Below the pieces are notes generated by a model. That model was given only the letters and a program-made list of their open reading frames with translations. It was not told the origin of the DNA and ran no database searches. This document shows positions 6,491 through 15,011 of a DNA stretch of 18,803 bases, piece by piece; the stretch's first letter is position 1, and every line of letters starts with the position of its first letter. This DNA comes from an uncultured Odoribacter sp. (lineage in GTDB: Bacteria > Bacteroidota > Bacteroidia > Bacteroidales > Marinifilaceae): positions 1-18,803 of the forward strand of contig CAMWQQ010000012.1 in assembly GCA_947176455.1 (NCBI GenBank). The letters are read 5' to 3'. The translations under genes and the position numbers were made by a program.

Positions 6491-7484
6491 TTATTTTCAA
6501 CTATCCACACAACAACAGCAAACGGTGCTTATCCAGGCGGCTAATAAGACTGGTTTGCCTGTACAAGCCGTGGAAAAGGACTTATGGGTAACTGTAGTAC
6601 TACAAATGGTATTCACGTTACCCGTAGCCAATCATCTTGTATTCAAGGGTGGCACATCCCTTAGTAAGGGGTGGAAAGTGATACATCGCTTTTCTGAAGA
6701 CATTGATTTAGCCATAGACCCGTCCATTTGGGGGTTTAAGGGAGATTTGACGAAAAAACAAATCAAACGGTTGCGCAAAGCTTCGTCTATTTTTGTTAGA
6801 GACACACTTTGCCAGTCATTACAAGAAGCGGTTGTTGCAATTGGTATGGAGAAATGGCTTCAAGTTGAAGCTGATCCTGACGGAGAGGGTGATGGGACAT
6901 ACCCAGAGCCAAGAGTGATACACATCCGTTACAAATCCCTTTTCGATGAAGATTTACCTTATCTGCATTCTGAGGTAAAATTGGAAGTTGGTGCTCGCTC
7001 ATTGATCGAACCTACGGCAGAAACAGTAATAACAAGTGTTTTAGAAGATGAATTGCCAATAAGTACAACCATCAAGCAAGTGAAGATACCTACAGCCTTG
7101 GCCGAAAAAACTTTTCTTGAAAAAGCGTTTTTGTTGCATGAACTATTTTCTTCACAATCTCAAAGAGAGGCAAATCGCAAATCTCGTCATCTATATGATT
7201 TAGCGCAAATGATGAATACCGACATTGCGACACGAGCAATTGCCAATGATGAGTTATGGAATATTATACATCATCATCGTGAATTGTTCACGAGTATGAG
7301 TGGTGTGAACTATACTCCAGACATACGAAAGCGCATAAGATTACTACCCCCCGATGATGTCATTGACAATTGGCGCAATGACTACAGGGATATGCTGTCA
7401 TCTATGATATACGGTGAAAAAACGACATTCGAGGCATTGCTTGCCAAGATAGAAGAACTAGAAAACATATTTCACAATCATTAA
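6483..7484 (+). CDS. AbiEii/AbiGii-family nucleotidyltransferase toxin
   Basis: The protein has 333 aa. The polymerase-beta-like nucleotidyltransferase signature is complete: KGGTSLSK (residues 55-62), then SEDIDLAID (71-79) with metal-binding Asp73 and Asp75. The downstream family motifs EKTFLEKAF (208-216) and NRKSRHLYDL (231-240) are also present. AbiEii proteins cause growth arrest, and related MenT toxins add nucleotides to tRNA 3' ends. The substrate here is unknown. The gene overlaps its DUF6088 partner by 8 nt and is followed by the SIR2 gene after 10 nt. This is unusual, because AbiE pairs are normally two-gene units. The broken copy at 1-927 is collinear with it, so similar modules occur on both stacked elements. 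Confidence 0.92.
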   Translation: MNDYFQLSTQQQQTVLIQAANKTGLPVQAVEKDLWVTVVLQMVFTLPVANHLVFKGGTSLSKGWKVIHRFSEDIDLAIDPSIWGFKGDLTKKQIKRLRKASSIFVRDTLCQSLQEAVVAIGMEKWLQVEADPDGEGDGTYPEPRVIHIRYKSLFDEDLPYLHSEVKLEVGARSLIEPTAETVITSVLEDELPISTTIKQVKIPTALAEKTFLEKAFLLHELFSSQSQREANRKSRHLYDLAQMMNTDIATRAIANDELWNIIHHHRELFTSMSGVNYTPDIRKRIRLLPPDDVIDNWRNDYRDMLSSMIYGEKTTFEALLAKIEELENIFHNH

Positions 7485-7494
7485 TTTTTTTACA

Positions 7495-8934
7495 ATGGAC
7501 ATCAAACAAAAGATAGATACAGCTCAACAGGTTTTAAAAACTGATGGTAATATTATTAAAACACGTGATGATCGTGAACTGATTTTTGTTAACCAAGAAG
7601 GGGAAATACAGAATGCTGATGTTTGTAGTTGGCTTCCTGATAAGGGTGATGTGAATAAGAGCATTTATCGCTCACGCATAGAACCTTGGCTAACATCACT
7701 TTTCCAGTCTGAACATTTGTCACTGCTTTGTGGATCAGGTATCACCAATGCTATCAGTTTTTTATCTGGAGCAACTGGTGGTACTACAATGGGAACTACA
7801 ACATTTACCAAGTATAAAGATGAAATAAAAGAAGCAGCCGAGACAACTGCAAAAGTCAGTGGGCGTGGAACTGGTAATATTGAAGACCAAATAAGAACAG
7901 CCAATGATTTGCTCCGTGGACTAAAAATTTTGAAGAAAGATAATGATGCTATGGAATTAGCGATGGAACTAAATACAATCATTTCAGAATTTGCAAAGTC
8001 CATACTAAAGACAGAGAATAAAATTGCAACAGCTGATGAACAAAAACGAGAGAATGCATATTCTGTGTTAGTTAATTTTCTTCTCAGCTTTGCAAGTCGT
8101 ACAGGAAATAGAGAAAGGCTGAACATATTCACTACTAATTATGACCGCCTGATAGAGGTGGGTGCCGAATTGGCAGGTATTCATCTGATGGACAGGTTTG
8201 TCGGAACTATGATGCCAGTCTTTCGCTCTTCAAGGCTTAATTTGGATATTCACTACAACCCACCAGGTATTAGAGGTGAACCTCGTTATCTGGAAGGTGT
8301 CGCACGCTTAGCAAAACTTCATGGATCTATTGATTGGGTACAGAATAATGGAAAGATACGCCGTATCGGACTTCCATTTGGCGCAGACAAGATTGAGCCT
8401 TATCTAAAAGCTCCAGGGTTATATGAGGCAGATGCATTAAAACTTATGATTTATCCGAATTCTGCAAAAGATCGTGAAACTGCTGAGTATCCATATGTTG
8501 AATTATTTCGTGATTTCGCAGCTTCTATTTGTAGACCCAATAGTACTTTGGTAACTTATGGCTATGGATTTGGGGATGAACATATAAATCGTGTAATTCA
8601 TGATATGCTCACCATACCTTCAACTCATCTGGTTGTTATTTCATATGACGACCCAATTGGTCGTATCTTACAATTTTATTATGATTCAGCGCATTATGCG
8701 CAGATGTCTGTTTTGATTGGGAAAAATTTGGGAGACATTACTAATCTAGCAAATGACTACCTTCCGAAGTCTGCTATAGACAGAACCACTATTCGAATGG
8801 CTGAGTTGTTACAACACCGTATGGGAGCTACTTCGGCTTCCCCTGCAACGACATCACCAGCATTAACAAATCCTGCAACTACGATGCCATCCGCTTCAAC
8901 AGCGCCCATTACTCCAACCACTTCCACAAAATAG
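7495..8934 (+). CDS. SIR2-family protein, probable NAD-hydrolysing effector
   Basis: The protein has 479 aa. SIR2 motifs run in order: GSG in LLCGSGITNAIS (78-89), TTNYDRLIE (213-221), KLHGSIDW (274-281) with the probable catalytic His276, and GYGFGDEHI (356-364), which shapes the nucleotide pocket. Defence-type SIR2 proteins degrade NAD when a phage is sensed, stopping growth of the infected cell. SIR2 encoded with HerA is a described anti-phage pair (SIR2-HerA, also called Nezha), in which the ATPase forms a complex with SIR2. Here HerA follows after only 2 nt. A helical insert of roughly 100 residues (about 100-205) separates the first two motifs. The last 35 residues (about 445-479) are almost entirely Ala, Thr, Ser and Pro, a disordered tail not expected for the family core. 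Activity is inferred from motifs. Confidence 0.88.
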   Translation: MDIKQKIDTAQQVLKTDGNIIKTRDDRELIFVNQEGEIQNADVCSWLPDKGDVNKSIYRSRIEPWLTSLFQSEHLSLLCGSGITNAISFLSGATGGTTMGTTTFTKYKDEIKEAAETTAKVSGRGTGNIEDQIRTANDLLRGLKILKKDNDAMELAMELNTIISEFAKSILKTENKIATADEQKRENAYSVLVNFLLSFASRTGNRERLNIFTTNYDRLIEVGAELAGIHLMDRFVGTMMPVFRSSRLNLDIHYNPPGIRGEPRYLEGVARLAKLHGSIDWVQNNGKIRRIGLPFGADKIEPYLKAPGLYEADALKLMIYPNSAKDRETAEYPYVELFRDFAASICRPNSTLVTYGYGFGDEHINRVIHDMLTIPSTHLVVISYDDPIGRILQFYYDSAHYAQMSVLIGKNLGDITNLANDYLPKSAIDRTTIRMAELLQHRMGATSASPATTSPALTNPATTMPSASTAPITPTTSTK

Positions 8935-8936
8935 TT

Positions 8937-10988
8937 ATGCATACGACACCAATAGAATATCTTGCATCTTTACGTGTAGGTACGGTGGAATATATTTCAC
9001 CTGATCGAATAGAAGTACAACTTGATATAGAATCCCCAGATAGTGTTGCTTTGAATACAGGAACGCCACGAAATTTTCCACGTATCAATAGCTATGTTAT
9101 GATACCTATTGATCTTGGCTTTGTTGTTGGACAGGTTTCATGGATAACGATCCAACGCTCTCCTTATCCTAAGCGTAGCGGGTTTCAGGACTTTGGGCTG
9201 ATAGACTTACCGTTCCCATTAAGAAAAATGGAACTTCAACCTGTAGGAACCCTCTGTGCTACTGAAAATGGATATAAATTTAAGCGAGGCCTTGAGACAT
9301 TCCCTTCTGTTGGAGATATAGTTATATTACCTACAGAAGATCAATTGCGCTCCATTATTGAATCTGGGGAAAATCGCCGAGTTTGTATTGGAAATAGTCC
9401 ATTAGTAGGCAATGCAAAGGTGATGATTGATCCAGACCGCCTATTTGGACGTCATCTTGCTGTACTTGGAAATACAGGAAGTGGAAAATCCTGTTCTGTT
9501 GCGGGACTTATCCGATGGTCTTTGGAAAGTGCCGAACAGCAAAAAATAGATAAAAATGCTTCAGTAAACAGTCGTTTTATCGTATTAGACCCCAACGGTG
9601 AATACAGTAAAGCATTTGCAGACAAGCATGATGCAAATATTTATACCGTGAACGTAGAGTCTAGTGATTGTAAAAAACAACTTGAAGTGCCACTATGGTT
9701 ATGGAATACCGATGAATGGTGCGGATTTACCAAAGCGTCTCCTAAGACACATAGGACAACTATCGTCCATGCACTAAAAACTGTGAGAAGCGGTATTAAT
9801 GTGGAAGGTATATCTAAAGAAAAAGAACTTGCAAATTATATTAAAGTTATTTTACAGGCTCTTAATATCAGTGTCAAAGACGGATTGCCCTTTGTGAAAA
9901 AGCCCGCATTTGGCTTTCATAACACCTTAGTAAAGTGGGCTAAGGGATTCAAGGCCGAGGAGGAATTTTCAACAAAATTAAAAGAATCACTGATTAATCT
10001 AAACTCTAAAATATCAGAATTCTGCACTAATAGATCAGGAAGTGGTTTTATTGATTATACTTATACGAGAGAAGAAATTAATGTATTGATTAGTTTAATG
10101 GAGTGTGTCTTTTCCGATGCGGGGGGAAAAGCAGAAGACTTCCTTCCTACTGATGAGGATAGTCCTATACCATTTACCGGAGAAAACTTTGTTCGTTCTA
10201 TTGAAGCTAATGCGGAAATTCTCAATACTACAGATTATATTGTTACTCTGCTACCTCGCATCAAAACTCTACTGAGCGATGTGCGGGTAAAAAATGTGAT
10301 TGACAATGAGACTCTAAATTTAGATGATTGGTTGAGTTCCTATATTGGGGCAAACGGTAAAGAGGCATTAACTATCATTGATCTTTCACTTCTACCATCA
10401 GATGTCACTAGTATCGTTACAGCAGTTGTTGCAAGAATGATATTTGAAGCCCAACAACGTTATCTCAAGTTAAATAAGCAATGCCTTCCAACAGTATTGG
10501 TTATGGAAGAAGCTCATTATTTTGTAAAACGTTATAACGATGATGCAGAAAATATTGGACCAACGACTCAATGCTGCAAAGTATTTGAGAAGATAGCCAG
10601 AGAAGGAAGAAAGTTCGGATTAGGATTAGTGTTATCATCACAAAGACCATCGGAATTGTCACCGACTGTTCTATCACAATGTAACTCTTTCCTACTACAC
10701 CGCATATCCAATGACAGGGACCAAGAATTAGTACATCGATTATTACCAGACAATATGAGAGGTATTCTTCGTGAAATACCATCGTTACCATCTCAACATG
10801 CAGTGTTGTTAGGCTGGGCATCCGAGTTGCCGGTTATGGTAAAAATGCGCACACTTCCCAAGTGTCAATGTCCTCAATCAGATGACCCTGATTTTTGGGA
10901 TGTTTGGACAGGGAACAAAGAACGTAAAATTGATTGGAGTAAGATTGCCAATGAGTGGCAGAATAAAGGAAGTAAAGGTGCAAAGTAA
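8937..10988 (+). CDS. HerA-family hexameric DNA-translocating ATPase
   Basis: The protein has 683 aa. An N-terminal beta-barrel-like (HAS barrel) region (about 11-100) precedes the FtsK/HerA ATPase core: Walker A GNTGSGKS (178-185), FIVLDPNGEY (214-223), Walker B VLVMEEAH (520-527), LSSQRP (566-571) and an arginine-finger-like HRISNDRD (588-595). A long insert (about 250-470) sits between Walker A and B. HerA proteins form hexameric rings that move along DNA. In bacterial defence they pair with SIR2, DUF4297 or NurA-type partners. The gene starts 2 nt after SIR2 (TAGTTATG) and ends 6 nt before the methyltransferase, so it is translated as part of the operon. It probably forms the scaffold or sensor of a SIR2-HerA complex. 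Confidence 0.92.
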   Translation: MHTTPIEYLASLRVGTVEYISPDRIEVQLDIESPDSVALNTGTPRNFPRINSYVMIPIDLGFVVGQVSWITIQRSPYPKRSGFQDFGLIDLPFPLRKMELQPVGTLCATENGYKFKRGLETFPSVGDIVILPTEDQLRSIIESGENRRVCIGNSPLVGNAKVMIDPDRLFGRHLAVLGNTGSGKSCSVAGLIRWSLESAEQQKIDKNASVNSRFIVLDPNGEYSKAFADKHDANIYTVNVESSDCKKQLEVPLWLWNTDEWCGFTKASPKTHRTTIVHALKTVRSGINVEGISKEKELANYIKVILQALNISVKDGLPFVKKPAFGFHNTLVKWAKGFKAEEEFSTKLKESLINLNSKISEFCTNRSGSGFIDYTYTREEINVLISLMECVFSDAGGKAEDFLPTDEDSPIPFTGENFVRSIEANAEILNTTDYIVTLLPRIKTLLSDVRVKNVIDNETLNLDDWLSSYIGANGKEALTIIDLSLLPSDVTSIVTAVVARMIFEAQQRYLKLNKQCLPTVLVMEEAHYFVKRYNDDAENIGPTTQCCKVFEKIAREGRKFGLGLVLSSQRPSELSPTVLSQCNSFLLHRISNDRDQELVHRLLPDNMRGILREIPSLPSQHAVLLGWASELPVMVKMRTLPKCQCPQSDDPDFWDVWTGNKERKIDWSKIANEWQNKGSKGAK

Positions 10989-10994
10989 AAGAAA

Positions 10995-11858
10995 ATGAAT
11001 TATAACGAAATAATAAATCAATTGTTTGAAGGAGATTGTCTCAGGTATTTGAAACAATTTCCTGACAAAAGCATTGATATGGTTCTCTGTGATTTGCCTT
11101 ATGGTACTACTCAAAACAAATGGGACAGTGTCATTTCTTTAGGTAAGCTATGGAAAGAATATGAAAGAGTGGTGAAAGACAATGGGGCTATTGTGTTGAC
11201 ATCACAAGGATTATTTACAGCTCAATTAATGATGAGCAACCCAAAGATGTTCAAATACAAATGGATATGGGAGAAATCAAAGCCAACAAACTTTCTAAAT
11301 GCAAAGAAACAACCTCTTCGTAAATATGAAGATGTGTGTGTTTTTTATAAAAAGCAACCTACATACAATCCACAAATGACAAAAGGAGAACCGTATAACA
11401 AAGGAATTCGTAAAAATCAACTTAGTGGAAGTTATGGAGATTTTCAACCCGTACATGTACATAGTGATGGCAATCGATATCCAACAGATATTGTATATTT
11501 CAAAACTGCAGAAAGCGAAGGTAAGGTTATTCATCCGACACAAAAACCTGTAGAGCTTGGACGATATTTTGTTCGAACATATTCCAAGCCTGGCGATTTG
11601 ATTCTTGACAACACCTTTGGCAGTGGTTCTTTCTTAGTTGCGGCATTACTTGAAGGAAGAAATTTCGTAGGCATAGAAAAGAATAAGGATGTTGAACTGT
11701 TTAAAGAATCTGATATAGATTTTATTGATGAAGCGAAGAAGCGATTACGTGATGCGTGGACTAAAATCGACTCAAATCACAAAACAACAATTACTCTAAC
11801 TAATATTATAAAAGCATTTGAGAATGAGCGGAATCGATGTAACAATAAAAAAGAATGA
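10995..11858 (+). CDS. Beta-class DNA methyltransferase (N6-adenine or N4-cytosine)
   Basis: The protein has 287 aa. Motifs come in beta-class order: catalytic motif IV DLPYG (33-37), a central target-recognition stretch (about 90-175), HPTQKPVEL (180-188), and motif I FGSGSF (208-213), which binds S-adenosylmethionine. The acidic DxPY form is more common in N6-adenine enzymes. It has the short layout of phage- and island-borne site-specific methyltransferases. Its 3' end overlaps the start of the next gene by 35 nt, so it is tightly linked to the restriction-methylation fusion. It may methylate the strand that the fusion protein does not, or protect host DNA from the operon's nucleases. The recognition sequence cannot be read from the sequence. 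Confidence 0.9.
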   Translation: MNYNEIINQLFEGDCLRYLKQFPDKSIDMVLCDLPYGTTQNKWDSVISLGKLWKEYERVVKDNGAIVLTSQGLFTAQLMMSNPKMFKYKWIWEKSKPTNFLNAKKQPLRKYEDVCVFYKKQPTYNPQMTKGEPYNKGIRKNQLSGSYGDFQPVHVHSDGNRYPTDIVYFKTAESEGKVIHPTQKPVELGRYFVRTYSKPGDLILDNTFGSGSFLVAALLEGRNFVGIEKNKDVELFKESDIDFIDEAKKRLRDAWTKIDSNHKTTITLTNIIKAFENERNRCNNKKE

Positions 11859-14664
11859 GCGTTCTTGGGCGATAGAGTTGATTTCGCAAATTAACTCTAT
11901 AACGGACAACTATGATCTTATAATAAAAAGAGCAGGTGGGGAAAGTACAATTTCTGCAGGAAAACGAAAAAGGATGTTCCCTGATGTGATTCTCTATAAG
12001 GATCGTCAACTTAATACGATTATTCAAGGATGGGAATTAAAAATGCCTGATGTTCCTATAAATGATGAGGCTTTTGTAAGTGATGCACAACGTAAAGCAA
12101 GAGCTCTTGACCTAACAAGTTGCGTAATATGGAATTTCACATCTGCCAAGTTTTATATACTTAATCCCCAAAGTGATATCTTTGAGGTTGTGCAGACGTG
12201 GGAAAATCCTAATATAGTCTGTCGTGATGATGTTGCTAAATACAGATGTGATTGGGAAGCAACACTTCAAAATTTGGTGATTACAGTTAACGACTATCTC
12301 GCACATAATAATGTTAAGACAATCTCAATAGGTGAAGTTATATCTCAAAATGCGATTGATATACTCATAAATGAGAACAAAATCCTTGTTGCTGATTTTA
12401 TAGAGCAAGAGTCTGTAAAAGACACTATTATTTCAGCCGAAATAGCTGCATGGTGGGAAGACGTTAAACAAGAATACACTTTTGATGAGAATGATTGTTA
12501 TAAGGCATATGCAAAAAATATCATTCTCCATTGGGCATATCGTATTCTTTTTGCACATCTGATAAAGCGTTATCAGAAGGAGGCATACAAAATTGAGAAC
12601 TTAAATTATGAAAGCACTCCAGAAGAAGCCAATATAATATTCGAAGAGATAACCAACAGATGTGACTTTTACAATATCTTTGCTCCTCTTTTACTAAACA
12701 ACCTTATCCCAAGTCAAACTTGGGAATCTTTAGTTGAGTTGTCTGATTTTCTAAAATTAAATGGAATTCACACAATCGACCAAACGATGCTTCAAAACAT
12801 TTTGGAGCGTTGTGTAAATGTTACACGGAGAGAATTTAATGGTCAATTTACGACACCGAAAGTGCTAGCAGAAATTCTTGCTTCAATAACAATTCATAAT
12901 TGGACTGAAGATTGTTACGACCCATGTTGTGGAACAGGAACTATTGCCAAGGAAATCCTCATAAAGAAGAAAAGCAAGATGGATGTGCATAAAGCTATTG
13001 CTACGACATGGGCCTCTGATAAATATCAAGTACCGCTACAGATTGCAAATATTAGCTTAACTGCTAGCGATTCTATTAATGAGGCAAACAGGATATTCCA
13101 GAAGAATGCCCTTTCTCTCAAATTGGGCGATGTGATTAATATTGTTGACCCTATTGATGGCAAGAAATTATTACATAACATCCCGCTTTTTGGAGCAGTT
13201 TGCTCTAATCTGCCATTTTTATCGTTTGAGACAATACCCACAGAAGATAAATCTTTCATTAAAAGAATTTTGTCAGATTGTAAATTAGATAACAAATCTG
13301 ATTTAAGCTACTATATAGCTTTACATCTTTCAAGTTTGTTAAAAGAAGGTGGGTATCTTGGTATTATTGTATCCAATTCATGGCTGGGCACAAAATCAGG
13401 AGCCTTATTTTACAATGAGATTCAGAAAAAGCTCAATTTACTTCAAGTACATATAAGTGGTGTGGGGCGTTGGTTTCAAAATGCAGATGTTGTTGCAACA
13501 ATAATGATTCTGCAAAAAGGAAAGTCTCAGACAAACACAAACTTTTTCGTTTGGCGTAAATCTTTATACCAATTTGAATATGATGCTCATGCAAAAGAGT
13601 TATTGATAAATAGTTCTTTGCTGAATCGTGTTCTTGATCCACAGATTGCTTCAATTTCAACTTATAGCAATACGGAAATTTCACAATTGCATGACTTTGG
13701 GTTGTCATATAATTCACTTTTCCATAATGTTAGTTGGGTGCTTGATATTCAACATAAGTTATGTCCATTAAAAAAGTTCTTTAGGGTATTTCGAGGGAGC
13801 AGACGCGGATGGGACAAGTTGTTTTTCCCTGAAAATTATTCTGGCATAGAAGAAGATTTTCTTAAACCTGCGTTATTTAACGCCCGAAATGTTGTTTCAC
13901 TTGTTACCGAACCGAACAGAAAAGCATTTAGTTGTAGCTGTACTTTAGATAGATTAGAGAAGAATTACCCTGGAGCACATCAACATATAATGAAATTCAT
14001 CAACGAAAAGAATGGTAAAGGTAAACCATTGACACAAGTACTCAAACGTTCAAATGAAGAATGGTATGAGATGAAGCCGAATGAGATTGCTGACTTATTT
14101 ACAATGATGAATCCTGATGATAGAATTTTCATCGGCAGATTTGTATCTCCAACTTTTATCAATCAAAGGTTAATTGGATTCAAAACATTAAATCCTTATA
14201 CTGATATTGAACTTTGTCATGCATTAATGAATAGCCTCTTTATGAAGTTTTTTGTTGAAGCTGTTGGTTTTGGACGTGGGCTTGGCGTATTGGATATTAA
14301 CAAAGAAAACATCTCCGAATGTCTTATTCTGAATCCAGAATTGCTAACCCAAAGTTCAATTAATAACATCAAGATGCAATTTAATATCGTCTGTAGAAAA
14401 CCGATTATGACAATCGATGAAGAATTGCGAGATATTGATTGGATCAGATACAACCATATAGTGTTGCAAGCTTTTGAAATTGATGCATATTACGACAAAA
14501 TTGTAAATTCTTTTACTTCATTACGAAAGGTTAGGAAAACTGTTCGTGAGAATTCGTCAATAGATATAATTCATACTTCGGTAAAGAATTATACAGATTC
14601 GAAAGAAAATAACCATTACGATATTAGAATGGTGGCAGAGCCATCACACGAAGATGAAAGATAA
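11824..14664 (+). CDS. Single-chain restriction-modification protein (type IIG-like nuclease and N6-adenine methyltransferase)
   Basis: From ATG 11824 the protein has 946 aa. The N-terminus has a PD-(D/E)XK-like core: FPDVILYKD (52-60, Asp54) and GWELK (69-73, Glu71 and Lys73), as in restriction endonucleases. A helical connector (about 150-330) leads to a gamma-class methyltransferase: REFNGQFTTPKVL (336-348), motif I DPCCGTGTI (366-374) and motif IV SNLPF (461-465). The C-terminal part, from about 652 (FRVFRGSRRGWDKLFFP), looks like a target-recognition domain. This is the order of type IIG/IIL enzymes, in which one chain cuts and methylates one strand. The upstream methyltransferase could complete protection. 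Motif IV has Leu where Pro is usual (NPPF). The ATG at 11824 is preferred to the TTG at 11818. The two genes overlap by 35 nt. Confidence 0.85.
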   Translation: MSGIDVTIKKNERSWAIELISQINSITDNYDLIIKRAGGESTISAGKRKRMFPDVILYKDRQLNTIIQGWELKMPDVPINDEAFVSDAQRKARALDLTSCVIWNFTSAKFYILNPQSDIFEVVQTWENPNIVCRDDVAKYRCDWEATLQNLVITVNDYLAHNNVKTISIGEVISQNAIDILINENKILVADFIEQESVKDTIISAEIAAWWEDVKQEYTFDENDCYKAYAKNIILHWAYRILFAHLIKRYQKEAYKIENLNYESTPEEANIIFEEITNRCDFYNIFAPLLLNNLIPSQTWESLVELSDFLKLNGIHTIDQTMLQNILERCVNVTRREFNGQFTTPKVLAEILASITIHNWTEDCYDPCCGTGTIAKEILIKKKSKMDVHKAIATTWASDKYQVPLQIANISLTASDSINEANRIFQKNALSLKLGDVINIVDPIDGKKLLHNIPLFGAVCSNLPFLSFETIPTEDKSFIKRILSDCKLDNKSDLSYYIALHLSSLLKEGGYLGIIVSNSWLGTKSGALFYNEIQKKLNLLQVHISGVGRWFQNADVVATIMILQKGKSQTNTNFFVWRKSLYQFEYDAHAKELLINSSLLNRVLDPQIASISTYSNTEISQLHDFGLSYNSLFHNVSWVLDIQHKLCPLKKFFRVFRGSRRGWDKLFFPENYSGIEEDFLKPALFNARNVVSLVTEPNRKAFSCSCTLDRLEKNYPGAHQHIMKFINEKNGKGKPLTQVLKRSNEEWYEMKPNEIADLFTMMNPDDRIFIGRFVSPTFINQRLIGFKTLNPYTDIELCHALMNSLFMKFFVEAVGFGRGLGVLDINKENISECLILNPELLTQSSINNIKMQFNIVCRKPIMTIDEELRDIDWIRYNHIVLQAFEIDAYYDKIVNSFTSLRKVRKTVRENSSIDIIHTSVKNYTDSKENNHYDIRMVAEPSHEDER

Positions 14665-14797
14665 AAAAAATGCCAGACGAACTAACCTTGGTGATTTTAG
14701 CGTACCTCTCAACGACATAGATTTCATATATGCACGTAGTGTAATTAAGAGAGGCTCTCATAAACAGTCTTTCTCTCCTCCAATGGGAGAAATATAA
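14654..14797 (+). CDS. Short open frame at the operon's end, 47 aa, possibly truncated
   Basis: The frame starts at ATG 14654, 11 nt inside the end of the restriction-methylation gene, and reads MKDKKNARRTNLGDFSVPLN and on to TAA at 14795. The overlapping start continues the pattern of coupled genes in the operon. The protein is basic at its N-terminus and was not recognised. It could be a real small partner, or the first 47 codons of a seventh gene whose remainder was lost where the cargo joins the transfer region. No terminator with a T tract was found after it. Confidence 0.4.
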   Translation: MKDKKNARRTNLGDFSVPLNDIDFIYARSVIKRGSHKQSFSPPMGEI

Positions 14798-14911
14798 TCA
14801 GACCAATAGCATAGCAATTTATAACAACCGTATAGAGTATAGCCCGGATAAATGTACTATATAGACCAATGGGATGCCACTTTCAATGACTCGGGAAGTG
14901 GGTGGCAGGCG

Positions 14912-14972
14912 GTTTCGGTGCACCCGAAACACAAACTTGCTACCTCAAAATTTAAAACCTCCCCGTTTTGAG
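14912..14972 (-). other. Palindromes next to the DUF3408 gene, possible oriT (right copy)
   Basis: GTTTCGG (14912-14918) pairs with CCGAAAC (14924-14930) around GTGCA-like sequence, and the centre GGTGCACC is itself a palindrome. CTCAAAA (14944-14950) pairs with TTTTGAG (14966-14972). Between them, on the minus strand, lies GGTAGCAAGTTTGTGT (14944-14929), shared in inverted orientation with 5581-5596. Position beside a DUF3408 gene fits a mobilisation origin. The interval 14798-15011 otherwise shows no gene. Confidence 0.4.
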
Positions 14973-15011
14973 TTACTCGAAATAATTCCATTCCGACTAT
15001 CGCCTTAATCT

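Noticed and set aside
10501..10821. Minus-strand frames inside the HerA gene
   Set aside because: They lie opposite the Walker B and arginine-finger region, where codon constraint is on the plus strand.
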